A stretch of DNA of 64,000 nt, taken from Gnomoniopsis sp. IMI 355080 (Eukaryota > Ascomycota > Sordariomycetes > Diaporthales > Gnomoniaceae). How positions within the stretch are numbered: the first letter of the stretch is position 1; the number at the start of each line of letters is the position of its first letter. A program made the position numbers and the translations under genes. Shown here piece by piece: positions 41,076 to 53,424 of the stretch. The notes below the pieces were generated by a model that was not told the origin of the DNA, searched no databases, and worked only from the letters and a program-made list of their open reading frames with translations. The stretch lies in assembly GCA_027946555.1 (NCBI GenBank), contig JAPEVC010000166.1, forward strand, positions 19,510 to 83,509. Direction: 5' to 3'.

Positions 41076-42284
41076 CTAGGACTCGTTGACGAGAACGTAA
41101 CGGTAACGAGCCTTTCCAGCCTCCAGGTCGACGACCGCTTGGGTTGCGTCCTTCATGGGGCGCTCCTGAATCAGTCCCTTGATGTTGTGCTCCGTCACAA
41201 ACTCCAGCATGTCTCTGAGGTCCTGAGGCGAGCCGATTACGGACCCCTCGAAGTTCAGGCGGTTGTGAATGACAACACCTCCGTTGAGCTGGAACACACC
41301 ATCGTCAGGCAAGCCAACCTGAGTGAATGAGCCGCCCTTCTTGAGCAGACAGAGGTATTCTGTAAGGGGAACCTGTGACGGAGAGTTAGTAATTGTCCTG
41401 GGTTTCTAACAACTGGGTGCGTCGCAAATTCTTACTTTAGCAGATGCAACGGTCGAGATGATCAAATCAAGGCTCTTTGCGTGCTTCGTGGCCCAATCCT
41501 TCTCGTCTGCCGTGGCAATGTAGCCGTCGGCTCCGAGGTTCATCACCTCTTCTCTCTTGCTCTCCCGTCGGGAAATACCGACAACCCGAGCGCCCATGGC
41601 CTTGGCGTAGAGCACACCATAGTGACCGAGACCGCCAACGCCAACGATACCCACCGACATGCCAGCCTTGACCTTGTGCTGCTTCAAGGGTCTGAACATC
41701 GTCACACCGCCGCACAGCATCGGTGCTGCCTGGGCGGAGTCGAGGCCGTCGGGGATCTTCACGACAAAGTGGCCCGGGGATCTGTGGTGCGTCGCGTAGC
41801 CTCCAGTGTTGATATCGCCGTTGAAGTGCTTGCTGTTGTATGCCCACACAATTTGGTCGCAGTAATTCTCCTCGCCAATGTCGCACTCAGCACACTTGCC
41901 ATTTCGGCCTAGGCAAGAGTCGCCCTGTGCACCAACGCCTACGCGGTCGCCAACCTTGATACCGGTCTTGACCTCGGAACCAACTCTGACGGCGACACCA
42001 ACAATCTCATGACCAACGGTAAGAGGCCAGTTGGTGGCTCCCTTTTTCAAGTTAGTTCACGACAATGATTCAAAACAACGATATGATTCGGTCGCTGAAC
42101 TTACCCATCCATTGCTGAGGAAATGCAGATCAGATCCGCACATGCCACAGTGGGTGATCTTGATGTCGACATCAGTCTCCTCCCATGCCTTGGGCTTGAT
42201 CTCCTGCCACTTCATGTTTCCCTCGATAGCAGAGGGGTCACTGGCAGTCCAGCCCTCGAACTTGTAATCAGTAGTGCTTCCCAT
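41076..42284 (-). CDS. NADP-dependent zinc alcohol dehydrogenase
   Basis: Three exons, 42284-42105, 42041-41436 and 41372-41076, give 360 aa, the normal length. Both introns are 63 nt and phase 0 with consensus splice sites. Catalytic zinc ligands are Cys in THCGMCGSDLHF, and GHE in LTVGHEIVG. The structural zinc site has four Cys in SCLGRNGKCAECDIGEENYC. GIVGVGGLGHYGVLYAKAMG is the cofactor-binding Rossmann motif, and the following SRRESKREE, with Arg rather than acidic residues, points to NADPH. This is the cinnamyl-alcohol-dehydrogenase/ADH6-type family, cytosolic enzymes that reduce aromatic and aliphatic aldehydes. A TATATA at 42427-42432 lies about 145 bases upstream of the start. Confidence 0.93.
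41373..41435 (-). other. Alcohol dehydrogenase intron 2
   Basis: 63 nt, GTAAGA donor, TTACTAAC branch point and TCACAG acceptor, phase 0. Confidence 0.88.
42042..42104 (-). other. Alcohol dehydrogenase intron 1
   Basis: 63 nt, GTAAGT donor, GAACTAAC branch point and AAAAG acceptor, phase 0. Confidence 0.85.
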
Positions 42285-44335
42285 TGTGACTTGGATTTTC
42301 TAAGGTGAATTTTGCAATAAAGGGCTGAAGGAGTTATGGAATGTTGAGACCCGTAGGTGTAATGCAATGGAAAATTAAGTTGAGAAGAGAGTATAAGTCC
42401 CTGGTGCAACAACTCCCAGGAACGACTATATATCCCTCAACATCACTGTAGCTTATGAATCAAAAACTCGAAGGACCCGCCTCCGATAGTTTCAGGAGAA
42501 GCTTGCTTCCATATCCGTCATCCCTTCCAGTTTTCTACCCCGGAGCGGCGCCGCGACCGCGACAACGCGACCCACTGCAGTTTTGATCAAATTCTTTCGG
42601 CCCGGATCCACCATGGGAACTACCGTGGCACAGAGGGTATCACTGCCCGTGTGATCGAGTGAACGGGGAGACCATTTGCCTCATTGACTCGGCAGCTTGG
42701 AGATAAATCAAGGCATGCCAGGAAAGTTGTAGTAGAAATATTGCTGGTGTGCGAAAACTCGCATATTTACCTACGTGTCGGGGAATCCGGGTCACGGAAG
42801 CAAAATCTTCTCGATGACGACGGCCACGCTCGCATTAATTGGCTGACGACACTGTGAACCGTGCACTCCAATTGCAAATTCGCTGCGTCGGACTTGTTAT
42901 TAGTCGCGAGCCACTCAACCTTGCCTAAGGAATCTTGAGTCACGACCTGCTGCCAACTTGGTAAGATAGAAATGCCTCCATGGTAGATTTTCAGAAAGTC
43001 GCTAAGTCCTTGTGCCTCGTAGACAATGCATGTTCTTCAGGATCTTCCTTAGTCTTCGCGGGCTGGTCCTGTGTTGCTGGATCAAGCTTTTAGTGCAGCA
43101 TTTAGGGCTACTATGTATGTGCTCCGTACGGTCGTGCTGATGCGCCAATCTACCGTGCCAAGAAAAGAACTGGGTCACAATTAAGCTTATTCAGGAACTA
43201 TTTTGAGCGCATAGATTAGGTTATAGATCTGGTTGTGTGGCGTGATATTTCCATAAGTGAGTGTCCACTACTATGTGTGAGCTTTGTAACGAGGCCTACA
43301 TAGTAACACAAACTATTGAGTGTGCTCAGCCGTACCAGCCCAAAGAAGAGCATTATCCAACTCTTCAAAGTTTCCGGTGCTATTTGAAGTCAGCACAGCG
43401 ATTGAAAGCTTTTGAACAGTCTAAATGCTTCAATCAAACCCTAAACATCTTTGAAAATTTGTGTCTTGCTCGATTGAACCGCTCTTTACTCCCCATCAAA
43501 TAATTAGACTTACGCTCGTTGCTGCACGCCCAGTGTTGGAACACGACGCGCACTGCCAGACAGGAAAAGTCGTGGAGGCCTTGCATAGCAGCTTTCGAGG
43601 TTTCAGCATTGGCCCTTGATTCCTAGGTATCTTGGACTCTAGAAGTAGAATTCCGGAAGAGAAACACTGTGGTGTAGTAAAGTTTTGTTTCTTTCTTTGT
43701 GGGCGATGAAGGTTTTTGTTCAGATTTCTCTTTTCTTCTCTGGGTGGTTGCTAATCAAGCTTTTATCTTTTCGTGATCTTTTCGCGAGACTGGGCTACTG
43801 GAATTTTTATTTTCACGTGAGGCAATGTTTTATGAGCATGTGTTCTGTAGCTGGCTGTCACATCTTCTATGGTTTTTATTCAAGCAGAAGTCACGACCAA
43901 GTAGATGAGTATAGCCACTTACATTGCAGGACTTTCACAGTCACGGGAAAGGAGGACGTAGCATTTCGCTGTGATTAATTGATCCGAGCTGGGAGAATAT
44001 GGGATGGCGAGCTCAGAACGACCTCTGTTGAGGGTTCATCACGGCCATGGCTGCGGCATGACCTCGAGGGTTAAAGGCGTTCCTTCGGGCGCAATCCTAG
44101 CTCCGGCGTTCACTTGCGCAAAGCCATGGCTTGAACCCTTTTATGGCCTTGTCACTTTATCATCAGAATTGGCCTAACGGACGTTTGGGTCAGGACCGTT
44201 AGAAATAGGGTAGCACCAACCTCGATGCTTTCCTTCCAGCCATCTCTGGATTTCCGGTACGGAGGGCTCCTAGGCGGAGATTCGTCTGCTTTCCCATGAG
44301 CTACATCCATCCACCCACTCCAAGCAAAATATATA

Positions 44336-44345
44336 TACCTAGGTA
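44336..44345. repeat. TACCTAGGTA palindrome
   Basis: Exact copy, in the context ATATACCTAGGTATGT. Confidence 0.8.
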
Positions 44346-44824
44346 TGTACTGTACAAGCCTATCTAATCACAACTGAAATCCCATCAACATTGAGTGCTG
44401 TAAGGAGACAGAGCTGGAGCTGTCGACGGGATGATTGGAAGTGGAACTGTACGATGCAAGCTGCCGAAAGCTGCTTGCTTCAAATCGAAAATCTTTGGCA
44501 AAATTTGACAAGTCAATATATTCATTGTAAAACATGAATCCTACCTCAAAACAATCATGTAACAATGGACGCCTTACACAACTTTTTCCTATCATTGAAT
44601 TGAGTCTGCTATTTGAATCATAAGCAGGTAAGTAGATGCTAGAGTGTTATAGGGATCAAATTTTCATTTACCTGTGGCCCATAGCAAGATCTTGAGAGAT
44701 GCAAGAAGGTCAATTCTTTGTCACTGAGCATGGGACCTTGCCTATGTTATGTGTTTGGGAGATGATATAATAACTATCTGAGGTGTAGTTTCTTCACTGG
44801 AAGTCAATATCATATGACAAGACA

Positions 44825-44834
44825 TACCTAGGTA
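44825..44834. repeat. TACCTAGGTA palindrome
   Basis: Exact copy, in the context CATACCTAGGTATG; a second copy follows 57 bases later. Confidence 0.8.
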
Positions 44835-44891
44835 TGCCTATGGACTGGATCTGGCCACCCGTTCCTTCAAGTGAGGGTATTGCCCAAAGGG

Positions 44892-44901
44892 TACCTAGGT
44901 A
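44892..44901. repeat. TACCTAGGTA palindrome
   Basis: Exact copy, 57 bases after the previous one. Confidence 0.8.
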
Positions 44902-46629
44902 TCTTTCCTTGCTTTCGGATTACATTATCACGAATCCGAATATGTTCCGTTTGGATCTAACGCTCCCTCCAGACTCCCACAGGCTACGAACAGATTTTGC
45001 AGCGCCCTGTATCACTATCCCTTTCCCTAGGGGTACGATCTTGATATGTCAAGTCTCCAAGATATCCAGCCCACCCAAGTTGATCGGGATATAGCTAATC
45101 GTGCGGAACGCTAAGAAGACAACCCGAGTACTACATATCCGTCAGTCTGAGAGCACGGAAGCAAAGAGGCGACCCCACAGGGCTTTCCAGAGGAGTGATC
45201 TCTGGCGGTAGAAAAAGAACATGGAGCAAATCAACAGAGATCCTGGCTCTCAAAAGAGCATTCAAATTACCTGAAACGGTAGCTGGCGGCTGTACCAAGC
45301 AGCGGGCCCTCTCAACAGATCAAACGCGCGCACATTTGATAGCCTAGAACACTGAAGGTCATGGGAATCATTCCTTATTACTTCCGACACGCGGTCCAAA
45401 AGTACACGGAGGTTGCCTCGTTGCACCACCAAGCCCAAAATCTCGAGGTGTCTTTTGAGGAGCAAGTAGCCCTCCCCAGCACAGCTGAGACCGTTGGTTC
45501 TAACGCCGACGGCTCTAGTCCACAAAAAAGCTGCTAAATCACGCAATATAACCTAACATACCTACCTGGGAACAAGCCCAGACTGGATGGAAATGCAGAA
45601 AGATAACCCCAAAGATCACACATTTATGTAGAAATGTAAAGCTTTAACGAGTATAGTATTGGAAATCGGACCAAAAGTTTATATTATTGGCAAAGGCTTC
45701 TTATGAAGCGCTTTGAGTTGCTCAAGATAGTGGAGGAAACCCATTGTTCTTGTTCACTACGGCGAGCTTTGACGTTATCCATGAATGATGTGTGAGCTTG
45801 AAGGTAGAGTCGAGTGCCAGGATACAGTACGTAGACCAAGAACTAAGGAAGTTCGGTGGATTGTTAGGTACACTGTGGGACGGTATCACTCGCGATTTGC
45901 AACGATTGAAACCTCGTTTGATCAACACTCATTAGCAGTCTTATCTATGGAACAGCAATGTTCTCAACTGGGGTACCTAAGTACTCGCTTTGCTACCAAA
46001 ACTTAATACACCCGAGGGCCTTCTCTTGAACCAAGACTGGTGGTATACTCCGGCCCGAAAGGCAGCCGAAGTGATAATATCAAGATCGAAAGTACAACTG
46101 GCGGCTGAAACCGTCGCGCTGTTCTTGGCATGCCAATGTTAATCTTAACAGAGATAAATTTCGGCGGCACCCGAACTCCATCACACACCATCGTGAAGTC
46201 TGGCATGCGCGGCCGCCACAGACCATCACACGTCCCAAGCTTCTCACCAGCTGCGCTCTATACCCACATCCGATCATCGGTCTTGCCCGTGATTCAAATC
46301 CCGGTAGAGCCACGTGTTACTTAATGACGGGATAGCCAATCCACATGGCATCAAATCCCCCCGCCTACCCTCCCTTCCACCCTTCGGCTCAGAGCGAGAG
46401 CCGCCGCTGTATCGCCCAGGGGCAATGTTCGGCTCGAGGCTCTCGGTCGGAAGTCCTCAGAGCGATAGTGGTTCTCAAGATCTTTCACCACCGAAAAGGG
46501 AAGGCTGAGTCGAGTAACGAGTCCACACCTACAGGACTTGCCCAATGAGCCTCACGGGAGCAGCCGCGGAGCCGCGCGGCGACATAAAACCTTGACAGTG
46601 CCGGCAACCGAAATAAGCCAGCACTTGTT

Positions 46630-46710
46630 CGCAAACTGGGGAAAAAAAATTAAAAAAAAAAAAGAACAAAAGAAAGAGAAAAAAGAAAGAAAAAAAATTG
46701 AAAAAAATTG
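46630..46710 (+). repeat. Purine-rich (A/G) low-complexity tract
   Basis: About 80 bases, almost only A and G with A-runs up to 11 (AAAAAAAATTAAAAAAAAAAAG, AAAGAAAG). ORFs crossing it read as Lys-rich on plus and Phe-rich on minus, and are artefacts of the tract. Confidence 0.8.
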
Positions 46711-49700
46711 GCAGGGGCTCCGCAACAAGGCCCCTTCCCAAATCCAGTGCACTTGGTGCATTCGTTGTGGAGCTTCCAACCCTGCGGATCGTCATCACCG
46801 GGTCCTCCGCCGGCCAACGGTTTTGAGAGATCGCGTCTGCCGCCAAAACTTGTTTCAGGCAGCTGGAGGTGAACTGCACGCAGATAGGCTGACAGAAATC
46901 CGATGAGATCTGACTGAAAGACGCTTGACAAGTCTGAAAAAACCGCATTTGAATCTCGAAAGACAACAGGTGCTGGTGTGCCGGCTCGCGTAGCAGCTTC
47001 GGACAAAGGTCCGTGGGCACACCTACCCGTAAGGGCAGTCTGTCAGTACACCGGTCAAAAGATTTGAGGACTAGCAGTCGACGATCATCATTACACCGTT
47101 TAGTTGCCTTGCAACTGTCAAAAACGGCGGGAGGTAGGCCGGTCACCCGGGCCACCCGGATGGCCCGACGAATACAAAGTCAGATAGTGAAGCGACTGAG
47201 TCAAACCCACGCCGCGTATGATTCTTGAGGGCCCCCCTCCTTCTCATCGCGATGGTAACCCTAGCCGGGCCTGCTAGAGATGCGATCCGACACAAAAGCG
47301 GACGAGCGAGAAAATCACAAACTCCACTGGGACACCGCATCGTGTGTAACATGTGCTGACTGCACTAGCAGACGCGGCCACCCTCTGCAGGCAGCTGCAG
47401 CTGTCATGCAACCTACCACTCACTCCATTGGTCTTCCCACCGCGAATGCCTCTTATTCGGAACGTGACCGGCCTTTTTGATTAGCAAAAGGATCAAACTT
47501 GCCGTGCGTGCAGCATCGTCGCGGCTACGGACACGCCAAAGGAGAGCGTGAGGGACGCGACACTGATAAAATGAAAGTCTGCTTCCTCCGCCCCGCCAGG
47601 TGAATCAGCGTCCATTCTCACGAGCCAACCTCACGGCCAAGATTGGAAGAGATCGACACAGTGCCAAGTGATACCTGCCGTAGATGTGCCTTCGTGGTGC
47701 TCCACCGACGATCCCAAAAATGACTCCATCAGCCCTGCGATTGCTGAATGGCAGACAGTGGCAATAGGTGCCCACTACCCATGTAGGCACTTGGCCCCGC
47801 TGGCCCAGTGAGCATCACCGTAAGCTTTGATCACATAGGATCAAAAGGTTTGGGTCGTTGCTTGGCGGCAGCGGTGATGATGGTCAGACGAGAAAAGAGT
47901 GGAAAGTTTGATTGGAAAAAAATAACAAAGCGGTGCCACGCAGGCTTTAATGAGGCTGAAGAAGCGGTGGGATGGGTACTCCATGACCAAGGTTGCTCAA
48001 TGACCGTTGATGTGCAGTCGAGCACTCCAGTGTCTGGGTAACGGGCGGACTGGAGCACCCGTTTCCGGTGAATACTTGTGAGAAAGAAAAGAAGAAATTT
48101 GGACCAACCGGCGGCCGCCCGCTGCAGACTGACGATCGAGCCTGTCTGGTGATGTAGTTCACCCGGGCCCTTGGACGTATAGATGATCAATACGTCGACG
48201 GGCCGGCTGTTCTGTTCCTGTACAGTGAGGGAAAAGGTTCTCTTTGAGCTGCCTTCACACCGTTCTCTTGCCAGCCTTGACCCAGTTTCACACCATCAAG
48301 CACTACTACCTCCATAGTAAGTATAGTATGTATTTATGTTGGGCTGCTGCACAAGCATATCCAGTCGGCCAGTCAACCCGCGCGAAACGGCACGTAGCGC
48401 CGATCATGACATAAAATGACCGGGTCTGGAGACCTCCTTCACTTATGCCCCTGTGTGTCCAAAAGCACAGGCGGGCAGGCGAGTTAGCGAGCGGTAAGCG
48501 TTTCTTAATGCTGAGGATAATGGTTTCAAGCTTCTTCAGCCTTGTTGGCCCTCATTTGCGCCATCAACCCATGACACATACACGGCCAGCGCGATGACGA
48601 ACACCGCACACTCCACAACACACGGGGGAAGGAAGTTTCCGTGTCTATGATCACGTGGGCAGCCCATGTCGCAGGCAAACTCTATTTTTCGCAGACGTTC
48701 TCTTAGCATTGAGAAGGTGATGTCATGTCCTCATATTGGGTTTGAGGCGGCCCAATGGGGCGCTCCATTACAGTTTGGCCTCGTCGGGTGCGGCCGCCGT
48801 CAAAGATTCCAACCGCCACCGCCACCGATTGAAATGCATGGTAGAGGTTCTGAGGTTTCGACTTCGTTAGTGAACCCGCCGTAGTTGGATCGGCGGGAGA
48901 GATTGTCGTTTGAGTGAAATGAGGGCAATTGTGATGGGCGGCAATACAGGTGACGATCCTTAGGCTGTTTTGGCACGCCTGGCACAATACCTGCCAGACT
49001 GCCAGGCTACCCAGCCTAATTGGGTAGACATCCCTGACATTGCCTCCAGACTATTGCCCAGGACCTCATTATTATCATTAGTAACGGACCACTCCACGGT
49101 AATAAGGGTGCGGGAACTGTGGCACGGCACAAGGGCCATCCTGCATTTGTCCAAGATGGACATTCGCGCATAGGGAATTTCATCATTGAGTCGGAATGAC
49201 AGGTTATGGACCCTGCATGGAAAACAAAGCCCGCCAGACCTATCGCAGTTCTCACGGAGGCCGGGAGGCTTGGAAGAAGAACGGCAGTTAGGGACAGGGG
49301 CTCGTCTAGCGCAACGTTTTTGCTCCCAGCGGTCGCCAGGCTGGATAAACAAGTGCAGGAAGGATGAGGCTCGTGATTGTCCTACTCGTCCTGATTATCC
49401 CGTGGAGAGAGCGAGTCCGAGTGGCTCGTGAGCAGTTGCCGGATGATTGAGATCGCTGGGGCCGAAATTGGGACGCGTCGGTTCTCCTTCTGATGCCCGA
49501 CGATCTTGACTGAAGTGTCATGTTATGTACCATAGTACTATGCAGCTATGGTACTACCATGGCAAGTGCATCGTGCCTGCATGGTAGCCGGTTCGGAGAA
49601 TCAAAAGTCCATGTGGAGGACGTCGTCAGGTCGTCTGCTGGCAGTCGATATCGAAAGTGATTGTCTAGTCGTGTGTCGGTCCGTCCACCCAGCGGAACTA

Positions 49701-51179
49701 AGAAAGTTGTCTCATGAAACATGTGCGGCCTGGCCTGCTCGTGCGTAGTCGATTGTATATTGTCGATACTACATAGTATGCATGTACATCCACGGTAACC
49801 ACCTCTCGCATTACCCCGATGCACAGTACGTACTGCCCTTCCTGGTCATCTCTTGTCTCATCTGTGACGAGTGAGGTCCATATTATGTGCTGCGCACATG
49901 CCAAAGTACTATGTAGTAGTAGGAGGATGCCCGAAGCTTGAAAGGTATTCTCCGTGACCGCCGTGTTGGATTTTTGTGGCTTCTTGATCTTGGAATTCTT
50001 GGAAAAGAACTGGGGACCTGCAGCTCATATCGCCATCATCATCGTCATGCTCGCCGTCGACAGTGCTTATGTTTGGGCCCAGTGTTTGGAATGTCCAATA
50101 TTCCGCGCGGGTTCCGTTTGTTGTTCCGTGTGCTTCCATGTTCGGGGGTCGCCCAAGGGTTACATAGTAATTCTTCCAAAACTCTGCTTTGACGATCACG
50201 AGTTCCGATGTTGATCCCAAGCAGGCCATTCGCTGTGCCTGCTTGCAAACAATCCACTGGACAGAAGGGTTGAAAGTGATCATCACCCACAATCCCTTGA
50301 GATGGGGCCAAGGACAAGGGACAAGGACAGGGGGCTGGGGTCCAAGGCGAAGGGGTGCAGGTTGGTCAGACAGGTCAGACAGTTCAGGCAGTCCAGGGTG
50401 GTGTAAACAACCTTTCGGCTACAGGCGCTCGCATTGGCTGCATCAAGCTGCTTGAGTGGTGGCCCTGTCAGGCTTCTAACCAAACCAAGGGGTGACGTCT
50501 TTGCCCGCATACGCTGCACGGATGTACCTTCTACGCCCTTGACCACATCAGATGCCCGCCAACACAGCAAACGGAATCCCTGCAAAATTGGCAGGTACAA
50601 GCTGAGGACCTACCCCAGTGCCGTCTACCGCCTCGGTGACCCTCTGTGACCTCTTGTCCCTCAAGTTGGAAACCAATCGCCCTCACGCACTTTCTCCCGA
50701 GGACATCCTTCATCCCACACACATCACGCACATCCACGCACACCACGCACATTCCATCACCTTCAGTCTACTTCTGATTCTCCACCTTGCACCCTCCGTT
50801 AACAGACTTGTACCACTATACGCAGTGGTGTTCTTTTTTGTGTTCAATCCTAGGTCGGATCGACTCGCGCATGCGTGAGACAAGCCCTGCATCTACAGAG
50901 AATCTTGTGAGGGGCCCACGAAGGCTTTTGATCCCATTTTTTTTTATTTGGCAACCTCACGGCGAGGTTGTGAATAGTGGCAAGCACTGCCTTGCTGAAT
51001 CCGTTTGAGCAAAGACCATCTGCGGTGCAACACGAGGCCCGCAAGGCCGTTCATCGAAAAAACAGCCGCATGGAGGAGTGAGCCCGTCCTTGATTTCAGC
51101 GTGTCTGGCTCCACTCCACTTCCACTTCTCGCCCAAGATCCGAGCCCACGACTCAGGCATAACGCATACCGACGCCCGG

Positions 51180-51400
51180 TGACTGTTTGACGGACAACTT
51201 GCTCCATCTTCTATTTTCTACCCCGACTTTCCAGACCTGCATTTTCCGACCTGTATCTGCAACACCTCATCCATCCAAGGTTAACGACTATCACAACAAC
51301 CAACCATCCTCCAAACTCCCTAACAACCTACCTCATATTCATTCTTACTCCCACACTCACTCCCACCCCCACTCCAATACAACGCACATCCGACAACACA
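51180..51400 (+). promoter_or_regulatory. Pyrimidine-rich leader of the SCOCO gene
   Basis: C/T/A-rich strand with CACTCACTCCCAC and CAACAACC runs and almost no G, ending CACAATGG at the start codon. This is the composition usual in leaders of well-expressed filamentous-fungal genes. Confidence 0.5.
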
Positions 51401-51963
51401 ATGGACGAAGTACCCCAGCCAAATCAGCTCGAAGAGATACACCGACGCTTTCCAGAAATGGCTCGTTCAGACTCTTCCGGAGCCTCCTCAGATGGTGACG
51501 CCCAGACACCCCAGATCCTCGCTCCCGTTCCCGTTCGACCGCGTCTTCCCTCCCGAAAAAGCTCGGGTACAATCATCGTGCCCCGGGAATCAGTCGACGC
51601 AGTCGAGCCGACCGAGACTTGGCTGGATCCCCGCGATGTACGCGCCATGAGCCCGAGGCGGACGAGCGAAGATCTCGAGGCCCTTGGCCGAGAAGCAAGA
51701 GACGAATTACGGAGGTGAGTCAGGACACCGCACCGATGTAACACGGCAGAATGCTGCAGAGTTCAGAGGCTAACCGACAACCATATCACAGGCACGCAAA
51801 AGCTCTACAAGAGTCTTTGATCGCAATATTCAACCGTATCGAGGCCGTCAAGGAGGAGCACGATAAACTCGACAGCAACAACAAATTCCTACAGAAATAC
51901 ATTGGAGACCTCATGAGCACCAGCAAGATCACCGCTACTTCGTCAAGCAGAGGGAAGAAATGA
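51401..51963 (+). CDS. Short coiled-coil (SCOCO/SCOC-like) protein
   Basis: Two exons, 51401-51714 and 51792-51963, give 161 aa. The intron (77 nt) has GTGAGT, a GGCTAACC branch and a CACAG acceptor, and splits an Arg codon. The first exon is disordered, rich in Ser, Pro, Asp and Arg, and low in hydrophobics. The second encodes HAKALQESLIAIFNRIEAV followed by KEEHDKLDSNNKFLQKYI, a short parallel coiled coil with heptad Leu/Ile/Val. This matches the SCOCO family (PF10224), whose animal member SCOC binds the Golgi GTPase ARL1 and whose yeast relative is Slo1. A Golgi or autophagy trafficking role is inferred. Such genes are sometimes labelled bZIP, but the basic DNA-binding region is absent here. 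Confidence 0.88.
51715..51791 (+). other. Intron of the SCOCO gene
   Basis: 77 nt, GTGAGT donor, GCTAACC branch and ATCACAG acceptor, phase 2. Confidence 0.87.
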
Positions 51964-53414
51964 TACCAACCCTGATTGCATCTTCATGATGAGAGGCGGA
52001 GCGGAGTCATGTTCAGACGATTCGGCAGCGAAGCCCGATGGGAGCCGTAGAAAAAAAAAGGGGGCAACCAACTGTGGCTGTGGGGCGGAGTATGTGGTGG
52101 ATCCGGAGACAACCAGCTGACTATCTACTTCGGCCACGGGCTACGTCATCCACAGTACAATTCTTTTCGACGCGACGGGTTGGATTCGCTTGCCACAGCT
52201 TACGGCACAAGACGGAATAATGGTCGCACAACGTCGTCTGTGCTACCGGAAATCTTCACAGCAGTATCATACGGCTGGTAGAATCGGATGGGCTCGAGCT
52301 GATCGACGCTGGCCGGTCAGCACACGGAAATTCGTGAAGAATGACAAGACTTCGAAAAAGAGGGAGTTTCTGGCAGGCCAGATCATCGCAAGACGGCGGA
52401 ATTTCGACTAAAGAGCGGCCACCTGATCGGCATATATCCTTTTCGACAAACATTGCTTTATTATCAATGACCACGGATGGCATCCACACGCAACCCACAA
52501 CGGGATGACTGGTGCCCAGGTGGTTGTTGGGCATAAAGACATAACACTCTCATACGTTCAACGCGGCGGCGAAACAAAACGGGACAAAGGCTTCCCAAGA
52601 TTTTATACTCCAAAAACCTCTTCTACACCCAAACTTTGACACACACAGACACACGTCGACCTCTTTTTTTTTTTTCCAGCCTAGCCGCCTTCCTTTTCCA
52701 AGGCGGACATTCACCACAGCATTTTTCCTTAGCGGGTTTTGAGCATCTAACAAGAGGGGTTTTACGGGCATTTGACATGAACAACGGCTGGGTAGGGTCA
52801 TGTTCGCACGGCGTTTTGAGTTCTCCGTTTCGACCAAGGGTCTGTTTGGCTTCTGCTCTTTTGCGTTCCGTACGCATAATGAGAACACACTAGTTTCTGT
52901 ATTTGTATGCATGGGAAGCCAAGGGAATGGTCTCTGTCTTGATGAGCCAGGCTTGAGAGTTCGCAAGCTGTGAGGCAGGCAGTGGGCCTGGTAACGAGGT
53001 GTAGGATTTGCCATGTTTGATACCAACAAACTTATCAAAGTTGCCCACTTCGAGGCTCAGTTCACACCATCACGTTCACTTTCACAATGCTGTCCTCCTA
53101 ATGAAACGGATGACATATCAGCGGATCCGCGCGACCAACCAACTAAAACGAAGTGGTTGACTTGGCCATACACGATTCGGGTGAAAAAACAATAGACGGC
53201 CGACGTTTGCTACGCAAGCCATCCAAGCCCTTCGCGGATGAAGTGGCGGTTGCTGCCAGGTTGCATCCACGCATGGAGACGGCGGTTTTACTCGGTATAC
53301 ATTCCTGGACAAGCCAAGCTTGTCGATGAAGTAGTCATGGATGATACGTATTTATCTCCTAGCCTACCAGTGAATCAGGGCTCTTGGTCTCATAAGCTAA
53401 TCGCCGCTTTGGTA

Positions 53415-53424
53415 TACCTAGGTA
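53415..53424. repeat. TACCTAGGTA palindrome
   Basis: Exact copy, in the context GTATACCTAGGTATCC. Confidence 0.8.

Larger units (their letters stand above)
42285..51400. other. 9.1-kb intergenic stretch without a supported gene
   Basis: No frame carries a recognisable domain. It contains three exact TACCTAGGTA copies (44336, 44825, 44892), a long purine tract (46630-46710) and several GC-rich inverted stretches (47140-47170, 48100-48130). The last kilobase, rich in C and T with CACACA and CCAC runs, looks like the promoter and leader of the gene at 51401. A minus-strand ORF at 45262-45546 and a pair of overlapping ORFs near 49.9-50.3 kb have no motifs. Long non-coding transcripts or exon-rich genes cannot be excluded. 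Confidence 0.5.

Noticed and set aside
44834..45546. Two ORFs on opposite strands near 45 kb
   Set aside because: The plus-strand frame overlaps a palindrome and has no motif. The minus-strand frame (45262-45546) looks somewhat protein-like but has no ATG start and no family I recognise.
46270..46320. ATTCAAATCCCGG, resembling a tRNA T-loop
   Set aside because: The T-stem does not pair and no acceptor, D or anticodon arm can be built from the upstream bases.
46529..47155. 208-codon minus-strand frame
   Set aside because: Crosses the purine tract as a Phe-rich run and has no domain; low-complexity artefact.
49909..50292. 127-codon minus-strand frame and an overlapping plus-strand frame
   Set aside because: They overlap each other, have no motifs and no convincing start or splice signals.
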